Assembly (NCBI GenBank): GCA_947685225.1
Contig: CANTUV010000053.1
Coordinates: 3,209,501-3,273,500, forward strand
DNA: 64,000 bases
DNA from: Garcia nutans
Lineage: Eukaryota > Streptophyta > Magnoliopsida > Malpighiales > Euphorbiaceae
Direction: 5' to 3'
Shown: piece by piece, positions 23,758 through 33,003 of the stretch
Numbering within the stretch: position 1 is the stretch's first letter
How the letters are laid out: each line of letters opens with the position of its first letter
Made by a program: the position numbers and the translations under genes
Notes under the pieces: model-generated
What the model was told of the DNA's origin: nothing
Seen by the model: only the letters and a program-made list of their open reading frames with translations
Database searches by the model: none

Positions 23758-24417
23758 GGTGAAGTTCCTTGAAGTGATAGAATATCCAGATTGGTTAGCC
23801 AATATAGTACCCATGCCAAAGAAAGATGGAAGGATAAGGGTCTGCGTGGACTATAGAGATTTAAACAAGGCTTCCCCTAAGGATGATTTTCCTTTACCTC
23901 ATATAGATGTTCTCATTGATAGTGCAGCCTCTAGCGTGCTACACTCATTTGTAGATGGATTTTATGGATACAATCAAGTGTTAATGGCCCAAGAGGATAA
24001 AGCCAAACTGCCTTCACTACTACATGGGGTATATTTTGTTTTAGGGTGATGCCTTTCGGCTTAAAGAATGCTGGAGCAACCTACCAAAGGATGGCCACCA
24101 CACTATTTCATGACATGATGGTGAAGTCGGATATAAGGGAGCAACACTTCCAAAACTTAGAATTATTCTTCGATAGAGCTTTGAAGTATAAGCTGAGATT
24201 AAACCAGAAGAAGTGTGTATTCGGTGTTACCTCAGGTAAATTGTTGGGACATGTGATTGGTTCAAATGGTATTGAGATAGATCCTGAAAAAGTCAAATCA
24301 ATCAAGGATATGCCAGCCCCAACGACAGAGAGAGAAGTTTGGGGAATTATTGGTAAACTGTAGTACATTAGCAGATTTATAGCAAAACTCACAACAATCT
24401 ATGAGCCTATCTTCAAG
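23758..24417 (+). pseudogene. reverse transcriptase of Tat-B, active site deleted
   Basis: Frames 23759-24049 (VKFLEVIEYPDWLANIVPMP, VDYRDLNKASPKDDFPLPH, GYNQVLMAQED) and 24046-24363 (MPFGLKNAGATYQRMATTLF, then MVKSDIREQHFQNLELFFDR). A frameshift lies near 24000. Where Tat-A has a stretch with YVDD, Tat-B runs straight from LFHDM to MVKSD: about 36 bp, in frame, is missing at about 24110-24120. A short direct repeat (ATGACATGATG-like against ATGATATGATG-like) could explain the deletion. This RT cannot be catalytic. A TAG at 24361-24363 follows GKL. Confidence 0.85.
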
Positions 24418-25482
24418 TTGCTTAGAAAGAATCAGCCGGTCGTATGGAATGAAGAATGTCAAAAGGCCTTTGACCGAATAAAAGAGTATTTGTTGAATCC
24501 CCCTGTTTTGAAACCACCTAAACTCGGCAAACCTCTATTACTATACTTAGCAGTAGAAGAAGAGTCGATAGGAGCCATGCTAGCCCAAGCAGATGAGTCG
24601 GGGATTGAGCATGCCCTTTACTATTTGAGTAGAAAGCTCCTACCTTATCAAATTAAGTATAGTATTATTGAAAAGACATGTATAGTCATGGTTTGGTCTT
24701 CTAAGAAGTTGCGGCATTATTTTCAATCGTATAGTGTGCAAGCAATTTCAAGGTTGGATCCAATGAAGTACTTAAGGGAGACACCCTCTTTAATTGGGAA
24801 ATATGGTCGATGGTTGATAATATTAGAAGAATTTGAGATTGAGTATGTAACAAGGAAAATAATCAAGGGTAGAGCGGTGGCAGAATTCCTAGCTCAACAA
24901 CCATTACCAAAAAGTGAAGAGGTAATCTTGGAATTTCCAGATGAACATTTAGAAGTAATTGAAGTACAAGGGTGGAAAATGTATTTTGATGGAGCGGTAA
25001 ACAGGAAAGGAGCAGGTTTGGGAGTTATAATAGAATCACCCAAAGGGGAACTTATCCCTTTAGCCAAGAAGTTGAAATTTAGGGCAACCAATAACATGGT
25101 GGAGTATGAAGCGTGTATTTTCGGTTTGGAAACCCTAATGATTATGAAGGTGGATAAGGTGGAAGTTTATGGCGATTCATTGCTAGTAGTATCCCAAGTA
25201 AATGGAGAGTGGGAGTTGAAAGAGGAAAAATTAAAACCATACCACCATTACCTGACCATGATGAAGAAGAATTTTAAGGAGTGTAGGTTTATACACCTGT
25301 CAAGAGAAGAAAATCAGATGGCTGATGCCCTAGCCACATTGGCTTCGGTATGGGAAAATCTTGCCAGCTTATTCCTTAAGCCTCTGATCTTGACCAGTTC
25401 ATCAACTCCTTGCTATGAATATGAGACAATCATGGAAGTTGATATGGACCATGATGCATGGTATGATACTATAAGGTGATTT
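24418..25482 (+). pseudogene. dual RNase H region of Tat-B
   Basis: A 353-codon open stretch. Residues 1-150 are the gypsy-type RNase H remnant (KPPKLGKPLLLYLAVEEESI, YYLSRKLLPYQIKYSIIEK) lacking the usual catalytic aspartate. Residues 180-310 are the second, archaeal-type RNase H: MYFDGAVNRKGAGLGVIIES (Asp), NNMVEYEACIFGLETL (Glu), VYGDSLLVVSQV (Asp) and ENQMADALATLAS (Asp). All four expected acidic residues of this domain are present. It ends at a TGA (25477-25479) in YDTIR-stop-FLL, a CGA to TGA type change. This is the best-preserved enzyme in Tat-B. Confidence 0.85.
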
Positions 25483-26586
25483 TTGTTGGAAAGAGAATAC
25501 CCGCCGGGGGCAACAAAGAAAGAGAGAAGAGCCATAAGGAGGTGGTCATTGCAATACATCACCTTCCATGGAGAGTTATATCGAAGATGGCCTGATGGAG
25601 TGCATTTGAGATGTTTAAGAAAGCCTGAAGTGGAGCGCATCATGTCTGAAATACATGCGGGAAGTTGCGGTCCTCACATGAGTGGTTTGGCCCTCGTTAA
25701 GAAGATTATTCAACAAGGTTACTTTTGGTTGACCATGGAGAGAGACTGTATTGAGTTTGTTAAAAAGTGCCAACAATGCAAGATGTATGGTAACTTGAAT
25801 CATATGCCTCCTGAAGAATTGCATTCAATGTCTTCACCCTGGCCATTTGCCACCTGGGGTATCGACATTATAGGAGAAATACATCTGACGCTTCAAACGG
25901 GCACCATTTTATTGTGGTAGCAGTAGATTATTTTTCAAAATGGGTTGAAGCTGAATCCTTCAACAAGCTGGGTGCAAGTCAAATGGCTAGGTTTATTGAA
26001 AAGAATCTCATATGTAGATATGGTGTCCCGCACAGTGTGATATCAGACAACGGGGTACAATTTCAAGGAGAAGTTAAGGATTTATTCTCCAAGTACCAAA
26101 TCCATCATCATCGGTCCTCTCCTTATAGACCAAAATCTAATGGTGCAGTAGAAGCAACGAATAAGATAATTAAGCAAATCTATCCAAGATGACTAAGACT
26201 TACAGGGACTGGTCGAAAATGCTTCCCTTTGCTTTATTGGGATATTGGACGAGTGTACGAACACCTACTGGAATGACACCACTCTCTTTGGTTTATGGGA
26301 TGGAAGCAGTATTGCCAATTGAGATTGAGATCATGTCGTTAAGAGTAGTCTTGGAAGCTGAACTGCCTGAAACGGAATGGGTAGCAAGCAGATACACACA
26401 ATTAGCTCTACTGGAAGAGAGAAGGTTAAAGGAACTGTATCATTACCAATTGTATCAAAAGAAGATAGCTCGGGCATACAATAGAAGGGTCAAGGTCAGA
26501 AAATTCAGAGTTGGGGATTTGGTGTTGAAGTAATGTAAGCCTAATGTATCTGATCCAAGAGGGAAGTTCAGACCTAGCTGGGAAGG
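25483..26586 (+). pseudogene. integrase of Tat-B, 5' part
   Basis: Frame 25483-25920 has the zinc-binding region: HAGSCGPHMSG (His/His) and KKCQQCKMYGN (Cys/Cys). The core starts at TWGIDIIGEI (first Asp). Frame 25914-26192 holds ISDNGVQFQGEV (second Asp) and YRPKSNGAVEATNKII (Glu). Frame 26189-26533 holds the C-terminal part (MTKTYRDWSKMLPFALLGYW, RKFRVGDLVLK). Frameshifts lie near 25890 and 26185, and a TAA follows LVLK. The gene is cut at 26586 by element C (TSD GAAGG) and finishes at 31829-31948. Confidence 0.85.
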
Positions 26587-27428
26587 TGACGCGGACCCTT
26601 AGCAACGATGGCAACAAACCCAACGTATAACAATGGTAGAGAACTCCTTGAAACTTGATAATCACCTCCTAAGGAGCCCAAAGCCTATAAAGAGACGCGA
26701 ACTCACTATGATTGAAGGATTTAGTTGGTAAGAAGAAGGAAAATGCCACAACTCTTGTTGATAAGTAAACCCAATTCTTGATGCAAAGAAAGAATTAAAG
26801 AATCCACTCTAATCTCTCTGACACGAAAATTCACAAGAAAAACTTGTAGAAGAATTCAAAAATTTTTATATATTGTTGTTGTTTGAAATTCGGCCTAATA
26901 GTGCCCTTAAATAAGGGTTACAAAATTCCTAATTGCATATGGAAAACTAAAACATTCCTAATTGCATAAGGAAAACATTCCTAATTGCATAAGGAAAACA
27001 TAAAGTATGGAAACAAAATCCTAATCCACTAAGAAAAATATAAAGTATGCAAACAAAATCCTAATCCAATAAGGAACATATAAAGTATGGAAATAACCAA
27101 ACTAATCCCTTCATCATAAGAAACGCCCCACACTATTTGGGTTGTCCATGGGCCTTAAATTTCTTGCCAAGGCTTTATATGAACCCCCCATGGACCTTTC
27201 TTGCACGTTGGACCTTTCTTTATCTAGCCTTTAGATTCCACACTAAGCATCATAATCAGCTTTGGTGTGCCTTCTTCAAGCTCTATCTCCATCTTCTTGA
27301 ATGATAATTCTTGAAGCTCTTTGGAAATCTCTTCTTGAATATGCAAAGCCATACAAGCTTGATATCTCTTTGCCTTGCTCCTAGTGATTGGTCCACTTGC
27401 TAGCTTCAAGGGATCCTTTCTTGCATCA
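26587..27428 (-). repeat. 3' LTR of element C
   Basis: 842 bp; minus strand TGATGCAAGAAAGG...GTCCGCGTCA. Its first ~205 bases encode the end of the pol frame (down to 27224). The last part has an AT-rich triplicated motif around 26930-27080 (CCTAAT..CATAAGGAAAACAT units). The matching right LTR keeps only 200 bases. Confidence 0.85.
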
Positions 27429-28487
27429 TTCTCCCCCTCTTCAAAAAGATTTGTCCTCAAATCTGCATCATCAAAAGGAGAAAGATCACTTACATTGAAA
27501 GTAGCACTAACATTATACGTACCTGGTAAGTCGATCTTGTAGGCATTGTCATTAATCTTCTCCAGTACTTGGAATGGGCCATCTCCCCTTGCTTGCAACT
27601 TGTTCTTCCTTTGGTTAGGAAACCTCTCTTTTCGAAAATGCACCCAAACACAATCTCCTACTTGAAACTTAATCTCACGTTTCCCTCTATTTGCAGAATC
27701 AGCATATCTCTTGTTCCTTTTCTCAATATTCGCCCTTGCTTTCTCATGCATCTCTTTCACCAATTTAGCTTTCTTCTCACCATCTAAACTAACAAGCTCA
27801 TGAGAAGGTAAAGAAACAAGATCCAAAACTGTTAGTGGGTTAAAACCATAAACATGCTCAAAAGGTGAATATCCTGTAGAAGAATGAATAGCACGATTAT
27901 AAACAAACTCAATAAATGGCAAACAATCTTCCCAAGAACTCAAATTCTTACCCACTAAAGCTCTCAACATGGTACCTAAAGTTCTGTTTACTACTTTTGT
28001 TTGTCCATCCATTTGAGGATGACAAGTGGTGGAAAATAACAACTTGGTACCTAACTTTCCCCAAAGCACACGCCAAAAGTGAGACAAAAACTTGGTGTCT
28101 CTATCAGAAACTATGGATTTTGGTATCCCATGAATTTGAACCACCTCCCTAAAGAAGTGTTCGGCCACTAAACTAGCATCATCACTCTTATGACATGGGA
28201 TAAAAGTGTGCCATCTTACTAAACCTATCAACAACCACAAATATGCTATCTCTCCCCCTCTTAGTCCTTGGTAATCCTAAAACAAAGTCCATACTAATGT
28301 CCATCCAAGGAGAACTAGGAACGGGTAATGGCATATACAAACCATGAGGCATAGATTTAGACTTAGCTTGCCTACAAGCCAAACAAGCCTTACAAATCTG
28401 AATTACATCCCTTTTCATATTTGGCTAATAAAAGTGTTCATTTAGCATGTCTAAAGTCTTATAAACTCCAAAATGCCCCATCAAACC
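27224..28487 (-). pseudogene. integrase of element C, second (distal) copy
   Basis: In reading direction this is the second of two tandem integrase copies. Frame 28188-28418 begins MKRDVIQICKACLACRQAKS (Cys/Cys of the zinc site) and reaches the first core Asp (DISMDFVLGLP). An extra A in the run at about 28192-28195 shifts the frame; 27224-28240 then gives SIVSDRDTKFLSHFW (second Asp), and lysine (codon 27995-27997) where the family has the catalytic glutamate (HPQMDGQTKVVNRTL). The C-terminus continues through VGDCVWVHFRKERFP and FNVSDLSPFDD to GPITRSKAKRYQ inside the LTR. A TAG lies at 28425-28427, just before MKRD. Confidence 0.85.
27429..27442 (-). other. polypurine tract of element C
   Basis: The minus strand reads GAAGAGGGGGAGAA immediately before the LTR start TGATGC. 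It lies within the open pol frame (EEGEN), so the priming tract is also coding sequence. Confidence 0.75.
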
Positions 28488-29323
28488 CAATCTCCTACTT
28501 GAAACTTAATCTCACGTTTCCCTCTATTTGCAGAATCAACATATCTCTTGTTCCTTTTCTCAATATTCGCCCTTGCTTTCTCATGCATCTCTTTCACCAA
28601 TTTAGCTTTCTTCTCACCATCTAAACTAACAAGCTCATGAGAAGGTAAAGAAACAAGATCCAAAACTGTTAGTGGGTTAAAACCATAAACATGCTCAAAA
28701 GGTGAATATCCTGTAGAAGAATGAATAGCACGATTATAAACAAACTCAATAAATGGCAAACAATCTTCCCAAGAACTCAAATTCTTACCCACTAAAGCTC
28801 TCAACATGGTACCTAAAGTTCTGTTTACTACTTTTGTTTGTCCATCCATTTGAGGATGACAAGTGGTGGAAAATAACAACTTGGTACCTAACTTTCTCCA
28901 AAGCACACGCCAAAAGTGAGACAAAAACTTGGTGTCTCTATCAGAAACTATGGATTTTGGTATCCCATGAATTTGAACCACCTCCCTAAAGAAGTGTTCG
29001 GCCACTAAACTAGCATCATCACTCTTATGACATGGGATAAAGTGTGCCATCTTACTAAACCTATCAACAACCACAAATATGCTATCTCTCCCCCTCTTAG
29101 TCCTTGGTAATCCTAAAACAAAGTCCATACTAATGTCCATCCAAGGAGAACTAGGAACGGGTAATGGCATATACAAACCATGAGGCATAGATTTAGACTT
29201 AGCTTGCCTACAAGCCAAACAAGCCTTACAAATCCGAATTACATCCCTTTTCATATTTGGCTAATAAAAGTGTTCATTCAGCATGTCTAAAGTCTTATAA
29301 ACTCCAAAATGCCCCATCAAACC
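27651..29323 (-). repeat. tandem duplication of 837 bp in element C
   Basis: 27651-28487 and 28488-29323 are head-to-tail copies with an offset of 837 (836 beyond an extra A in the left copy). By eye they differ at about five or six positions (for example AATCAGCAT/AATCAACAT, CTTTCCCCA/CTTTCTCCA, AAATCTG/AAATCCG), so they are over 99% alike. The unit spans the end of the RNase H-integrase spacer, the zinc-binding site and the integrase core. Confidence 0.95.
28488..29254 (-). pseudogene. integrase of element C, first (proximal) copy
   Basis: An open frame of 257 codons (28481-29254) from MKRDVIRICKACLACRQAKS through DISMDFVLGLPRTKRGRDSI, SIVSDRDTKF and HPQMDGQTKVVNRTL, ending in FQVGDWV at the duplication junction. 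It shares two lesions with the distal copy: the TAG (29261-29263) between FY and PNMKRD, and lysine (codon 28832-28834) for the catalytic glutamate. It lacks the frameshift of the distal copy. The C-terminal integrase part is missing because the junction returns to the zinc-binding region. Confidence 0.85.
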
Positions 29324-31627
29324 CCCACAATGTGATTCTAATACTAGAAAATCTCTCATAGAACATCTAGGCATGCATAATTTCGAACCCTTAAACAAAA
29401 ACCCATCATGTCTATAGAAAGAATTAAAAGCACCATGCTCACAATCATCATAAACATTGCCGAAATCAGAATCACCAACATATAAGTCCTTTATACATTC
29501 AAATCCAAGCAATTTAGTACTCAAAATATTAAGCAAAGCGTACCTCCTTGAAAGTGCATCTGCCACTACATTGTCTTTATCTTGCTTGTATTTGATCACA
29601 TAAGGAAACTTCTCAATCTTCATAACCCATTTTGCATGTCTTTTATTCAACTTGCCTTGCCCTCTCAAATGCTTCAATGATTCATGGTCTAAATGGATCA
29701 CAAATTCCTTGGGCAGCAAATAATGCTCCCATACTTCCAATGCTCTCACCAAAGCATATAGCTCCTTGTCATAATTTGAATAATTCAGCTTTGCTCCATT
29801 AAGCTTTTCACTAAAGTATGCAATGGGCTTCTTCTCTTTCATCAAAACAGCTCTAATACCTACACCATAAGCATCACATTCAATTTCAAAAGTAGAATCA
29901 AAGTTAGGTAAAGCTAAAACGGGTGTAGTAGAAAGCTTCTCTTTCAAAGCATCAAATGCTTCTTGTTGCTCCTTGCCCCAAACGAATCCCACTTCTTTCT
30001 TGATTATGCTAGTCAAGGGGGCTACCAATGTAGAGAAATTAGGGACAAATCTCCTATAGAAGCTTGCCAATCCGTGAAAACTCCTCACTTCTGTCACACT
30101 TGAAGGATTCGGCCACTCTTGGATAGCTTTCACCTTCTCTTGATCAACTTCAATTCCCTGCATACTTACAACAAAACCAAGAAAAATAACCCTATCTAGA
30201 CAAAAAGAACACTTCTTAAGCTTAGCATAAAGGTTTTGCTCCCTAAGGATTTCAAGCACTTTCCTAACATGTTCAACATGTTCTTCCTCAGTTTTGCTAT
30301 AAATCAGAATATCATCAAAGTAAACTACCACAAACTTACCTAAATAAGCTCTCAAAACATGGTTCATTAATCTCATGAAAGTACTAGGTGCATTAGATAA
30401 ACCAAAAGGCATAACTAACCATTCATACAAACCATATTTCATTTTGAAGGCAGTCTTCCATTCATGTCCCGGCTTCATGCGAATTTGATGATAACCACTC
30501 ATAAGATCAATCTTTGTGAAATATTTCGCCCCATGAAATTCATCCAACATGTCATCAAGTCTAGGAATGGGATGTCTATACTTCACAGTAATCTTGTTCA
30601 CAGCCTTACAATCAACACACATCCTCCAAGAACCATCTTTCTTGGGTACTAATAAGACTGGAACGGCACAAGGACTAAGGCTCTCGCGAACCAAGCCTTT
30701 CTCCAAAAGCTCTTCTACTTGTCTTTGCATCTCTTTTGTCTCCATAGGATTGCTCCTATATGCTGGCCGGTTTGGAATTGTAGAACCGGGTATGAAATCA
30801 ATTCGATGTTTAATCCCTCTTAATGGCGGCAAACCACTAGGAAGGTCTTCAGGAAACACATCCTTAAAATCCTGCAACAAAGACACAAAACTAGAAGGTA
30901 AAGAATCAAGAGATTCTTCACTGTCAGCAAGTAACAATTCTTTATACATAATAATGAGTACAGGCTGCCCTACATCTATCTTTCTTGCTCTTGCATAAAA
31001 AGTTTGTTTTGCTTTTTCTCCTTGCTTATTTTCTCTCACCAATGGGCCATTTATTTGTTTGCTTACTTTCTTTTGACTCTCGGCCTCTTTTCCCTTTCTG
31101 CACTCACTCACTTTATTATTTTCTCTCTCCCTACCCTTAGAATTACCCTTGGGTGGTGAAGAAACATCATTGGCCGAATTTGAACCCCCTTGGTTCATGT
31201 TGGCCGAAACTTCTTTCTCCCTCTCTAGCATATCTTCATACACCTCTTGAGGTGATAATGGTGCTAGAACAACCTTCTTTCCTTCATAAGTAAAGGTATA
31301 CTTATTTGAAAAGCCATTAAGTTGTGCCCTTCTATCACGCTGCCATGGTGTTCCTAATAGTAAATGTCCAGCTTGCATTGGCACTACATCACACAAAACC
31401 TCATCTTTATACCACCCAATGGAGAACGGTACCTTGACTTGCTTCAACACTTTTACTTCCCCAGCGTCATTGAACCATTGCAACTTGTAAGGATTGGGAT
31501 GTTTAAAACAAGTTAACCCCAATTTATCCACCATTGTAGTACTAGCAGCATTGGTACAACTTCCACCATCAATGATAAGTGTACAAACCTTACCATTCAC
31601 CAAACACCTAGAGTGGAAAAGATTCTC
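29261..31627 (-). CDS. protease-RT-RNase H of element C, 5'-truncated but open
   Basis: The longest open frame of the window (780 codons from the ATG at 31603; coding similarity extends to 31627). Rough layout: protease with active site IIDGGSCTN at residues 10-18 and GHLLLGTPWQ at 79-88; a charged linker 120-210; RT about 275-460 with VPKKDGSWRMCVDCKAVNKI and catalytic VVYFDDILIYS at 425-435; RNase H about 540-690 (IECDAYGVG, HLDHESLKHL, NVVADALSRR); and the start of the integrase zinc site (SHCGGLMGHF). It stops at TAG 29261-29263. Gag and the start of protease were removed by a deletion fusing the LTR (31629) to this frame. All enzymes seen appear intact, but no normal start or promoter remains. 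Confidence 0.9.
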   Translation of the reverse strand, partial: ENLFHSRCLVNGKVCTLIIDGGSCTNAASTTMVDKLGLTCFKHPNPYKLQWFNDAGEVKVLKQVKVPFSIGWYKDEVLCDVVPMQAGHLLLGTPWQRDRRAQLNGFSNKYTFTYEGKKVVLAPLSPQEVYEDMLEREKEVSANMNQGGSNSANDVSSPPKGNSKGRERENNKVSECRKGKEAESQKKVSKQINGPLVRENKQGEKAKQTFYARARKIDVGQPVLIIMYKELLLADSEESLDSLPSSFVSLLQDFKDVFPEDLPSGLPPLRGIKHRIDFIPGSTIPNRPAYRSNPMETKEMQRQVEELLEKGLVRESLSPCAVPVLLVPKKDGSWRMCVDCKAVNKITVKYRHPIPRLDDMLDEFHGAKYFTKIDLMSGYHQIRMKPGHEWKTAFKMKYGLYEWLVMPFGLSNAPSTFMRLMNHVLRAYLGKFVVVYFDDILIYSKTEEEHVEHVRKVLEILREQNLYAKLKKCSFCLDRVIFLGFVVSMQGIEVDQEKVKAIQEWPNPSSVTEVRSFHGLASFYRRFVPNFSTLVAPLTSIIKKEVGFVWGKEQQEAFDALKEKLSTTPVLALPNFDSTFEIECDAYGVGIRAVLMKEKKPIAYFSEKLNGAKLNYSNYDKELYALVRALEVWEHYLLPKEFVIHLDHESLKHLRGQGKLNKRHAKWVMKIEKFPYVIKYKQDKDNVVADALSRRYALLNILSTKLLGFECIKDLYVGDSDFGNVYDDCEHGAFNSFYRHDGFLFKGSKLCMPRCSMRDFLVLESHCGGLMGHFGVYKTLDMLNEHFY

Positions 31628-31628
31628 C

Positions 31629-31828
31629 CTTTAGCTTCCACACTAAGCATCATAATCAGCTTTAGTGTGCCTTCTTCAAGCTCTATCTCCATCTTCTTGA
31701 ATGATAATTCGTGAAGCTCTTTGGAAATCTCTTCTTGAATATGCAAAGCCATACTAGCTTGATATCTCTTTGCCTTGCTCCTAGTGATTGGTCCACTTGC
31801 TAGCTTCAAGGGATCCTTTCTTGCATCA
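31629..31828 (-). repeat. 5' LTR remnant of element C
   Basis: 200 bp matching 27229-27428 with four visible differences. It starts with TGATGC at 31828 and is cut at 31629, where it is joined to protease coding sequence. About 640 bp of LTR plus PBS and gag are lost. Confidence 0.9.
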
Positions 31829-31948
31829 GAAGGGCCATATGTCGTGAAACAAGTCATGAGCAAAGGTGCGGTGAAGTTATCAGACATGGATGGGAAGGAA
31901 TTTAGTAAGCCAGTAAACATTGATAGGTTGAAGAGGTTTTATGTATGA
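31829..31948 (+). pseudogene. integrase of Tat-B, 3' end
   Basis: Continues the Tat-B integrase after element C: the frame GPYVVKQVMSKGAVKLSDMD, then FSKPVNIDRLKRFYV, ending at TGA 31946-31948. The first five bases are the second copy of the TSD. The same ending is recognisable in Tat-A at 8148-8330. Confidence 0.85.
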
Positions 31949-32359
31949 TAGGAAGAAAAAGAAGAAAAAAGAGCTCGCTAGGTTGAAAACCCAAAAGGGC
32001 AGCCTAGGCAAAAGTTAGAGCAGTCCGCTAGTTTTGAAAACCCGAAAGGGCGGGCTAGGCAACAATTAGGGCTAATGAGAGAAAATCATTAATTAGAAAA
32101 CCTGAAAGGGCTAATTGGCAACAGGAGTGATCTTGTGTATGCTAGCTTTATGTTTGGTTGTTCCCCAATTTAATAAAATAGAATTAATAATTAAATTTGT
32201 TCTATGTACATTGTTATAAGTATTTGACCAGATACGGATGAAATAAATAATCATAATTGCAAAAGGTGATGACAAATTATAAATGGAAAAGAAGCATCTT
32301 TTATTACTTTAGTTATTTTCATCCTAACAAAACACTTTCTGAATTGACAAATGGAAAAG
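31949..32359 (+). repeat. GAAAACCC..AAGGGC repeats and spacer, Tat-B
   Basis: Between 31970 and 32130 three units of GAAAACCC(G/A)AAAGGGC followed by (G)GCTAGGCAA occur. The rest is AT-rich spacer without clear function. A second cluster is at 32800-32950 and a decayed, inverted set in Tat-A at 7920-8080. Confidence 0.6.
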
Positions 32360-32734
32360 CTATGGCAGTCGATAAGTGTAACGTGCAGGCCAGCTTTGCC
32401 TCAGCAAATCCAAGTAGGCTTCAGTCAAGCAAGGCATGTCTAGGTCAGGAGCAAAGTCAGAATCACGAGGCTCAGCTCCATATTGACGCCCAAGTCGGTG
32501 AGGATCAAAGCATGTACCTTGACGAAGAGCAGCAAGGGGAACGTACATCAACTATGTCCGCATGGTGATACGAGAAATCTTCCACCAAGGTACCAACCAA
32601 TGGACATTCACTTCAGAGTGTGAGTGGATCCAGTCGACCCAGTCAGCAGATGAAGAAGCAGGATGGAGTAGCTTCCTAGCAGAATGATGATGTGGCAGGT
32701 ATCTGGAAAAATCCATGGAGGGAGTATCAAGCAA
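32360..32734 (-). pseudogene. antisense ORF 2 of Tat-B, putative second exon
   Basis: Minus-strand frames 32552-32734 and 32360-32551 read ADWVDWIHSHSEVNVHWLVP and VPLAALRQGTCFDPHRLGRQ, then LPRQSWPARYTY-like sequence. The pattern of tryptophans, then PL..LRQ and a Gly-rich LGRQYG, resembles the second half of plant DUF7745 proteins as I remember them. It would be joined to the exon at 33004-33570 by an intron whose donor is at about 32957 (CAG-GTAATTACC). One TGA-type break lies between the two frames. There is no matching exon in Tat-A, where integrase follows directly. Confidence 0.45.
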
Positions 32735-32779
32735 ACAAAGACGCTCCTGAAGCCAAATCTATGAAGAAAGAATAAATAA

Positions 32780-32958
32780 ATAAATAAATAAAAAAGTCAG
32801 CTAAGTTGAAAACCCGCAAGGGCAGCTTAGGCAAAAATTAGGACAGCCCGCTAGTTCCGAAAACCCGCATGGGAGGACTAGGCAAAAGTTAGAGCAAAAA
32901 AAAAAAAGAAAACCTAAATTGAAAACCCGAAGAGGGCAGTTTAGGTAATTACCTGAAG
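32780..32958 (-). repeat. second GAAAACCC..AAGGGC cluster within the putative intron
   Basis: Three units at about 32810, 32860 and 32920 of the form GAAAACCCG(C/A)A(A/T)GGGC with flanking GC(T/C)TAGG. They lie in the proposed intron of antisense ORF 2. An (AATA)n run is at 32770-32795. Confidence 0.6.
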
Positions 32959-33003
32959 TAGCAATGGACTCCCAGTCAGTCTCTTTGACGATCCTGATTT
33001 AAA

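Larger units (their letters stand above)
26587..31828 (-). mobile_element. Element C: CRM-like chromovirus, 5'-deleted, integrase duplicated
   Basis: A minus-strand element inside the integrase of Tat-B with perfect TSD GAAGG (26582-26586 and 31829-31833). The 3' LTR is 26587-27428 (842 bp); the 5' LTR survives only as 200 bp (31629-31828) joined directly to the protease region, so PBS and gag are gone. The pol reading frame runs into the 3' LTR, which is known for CRM-type chromoviruses; together with the GPITRSKAK tail this suggests CRM, but Reina- or Galadriel-like relatives are not excluded. The 837-bp integrase segment is tandemly duplicated. Four differences in the 200 shared LTR bases suggest a rather young insertion. 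Confidence 0.85.

Noticed and set aside
27569..28989. Plus-strand frames over 27569-28989, some duplicated
   Set aside because: They are reverse-strand shadows of the two integrase copies of element C.
31597..31920. 107-residue minus-strand frame that starts in Tat-B integrase
   Set aside because: It is a chance fusion across the element C boundary: antisense Tat-B sequence, the C LTR and protease sequence.
32360..32734. Independent small host gene on the plus strand (32257-32568)
   Set aside because: The minus-strand reading has domain-like patterns and fits as a second exon of antisense ORF 2; the plus frame does not resemble anything known to me.
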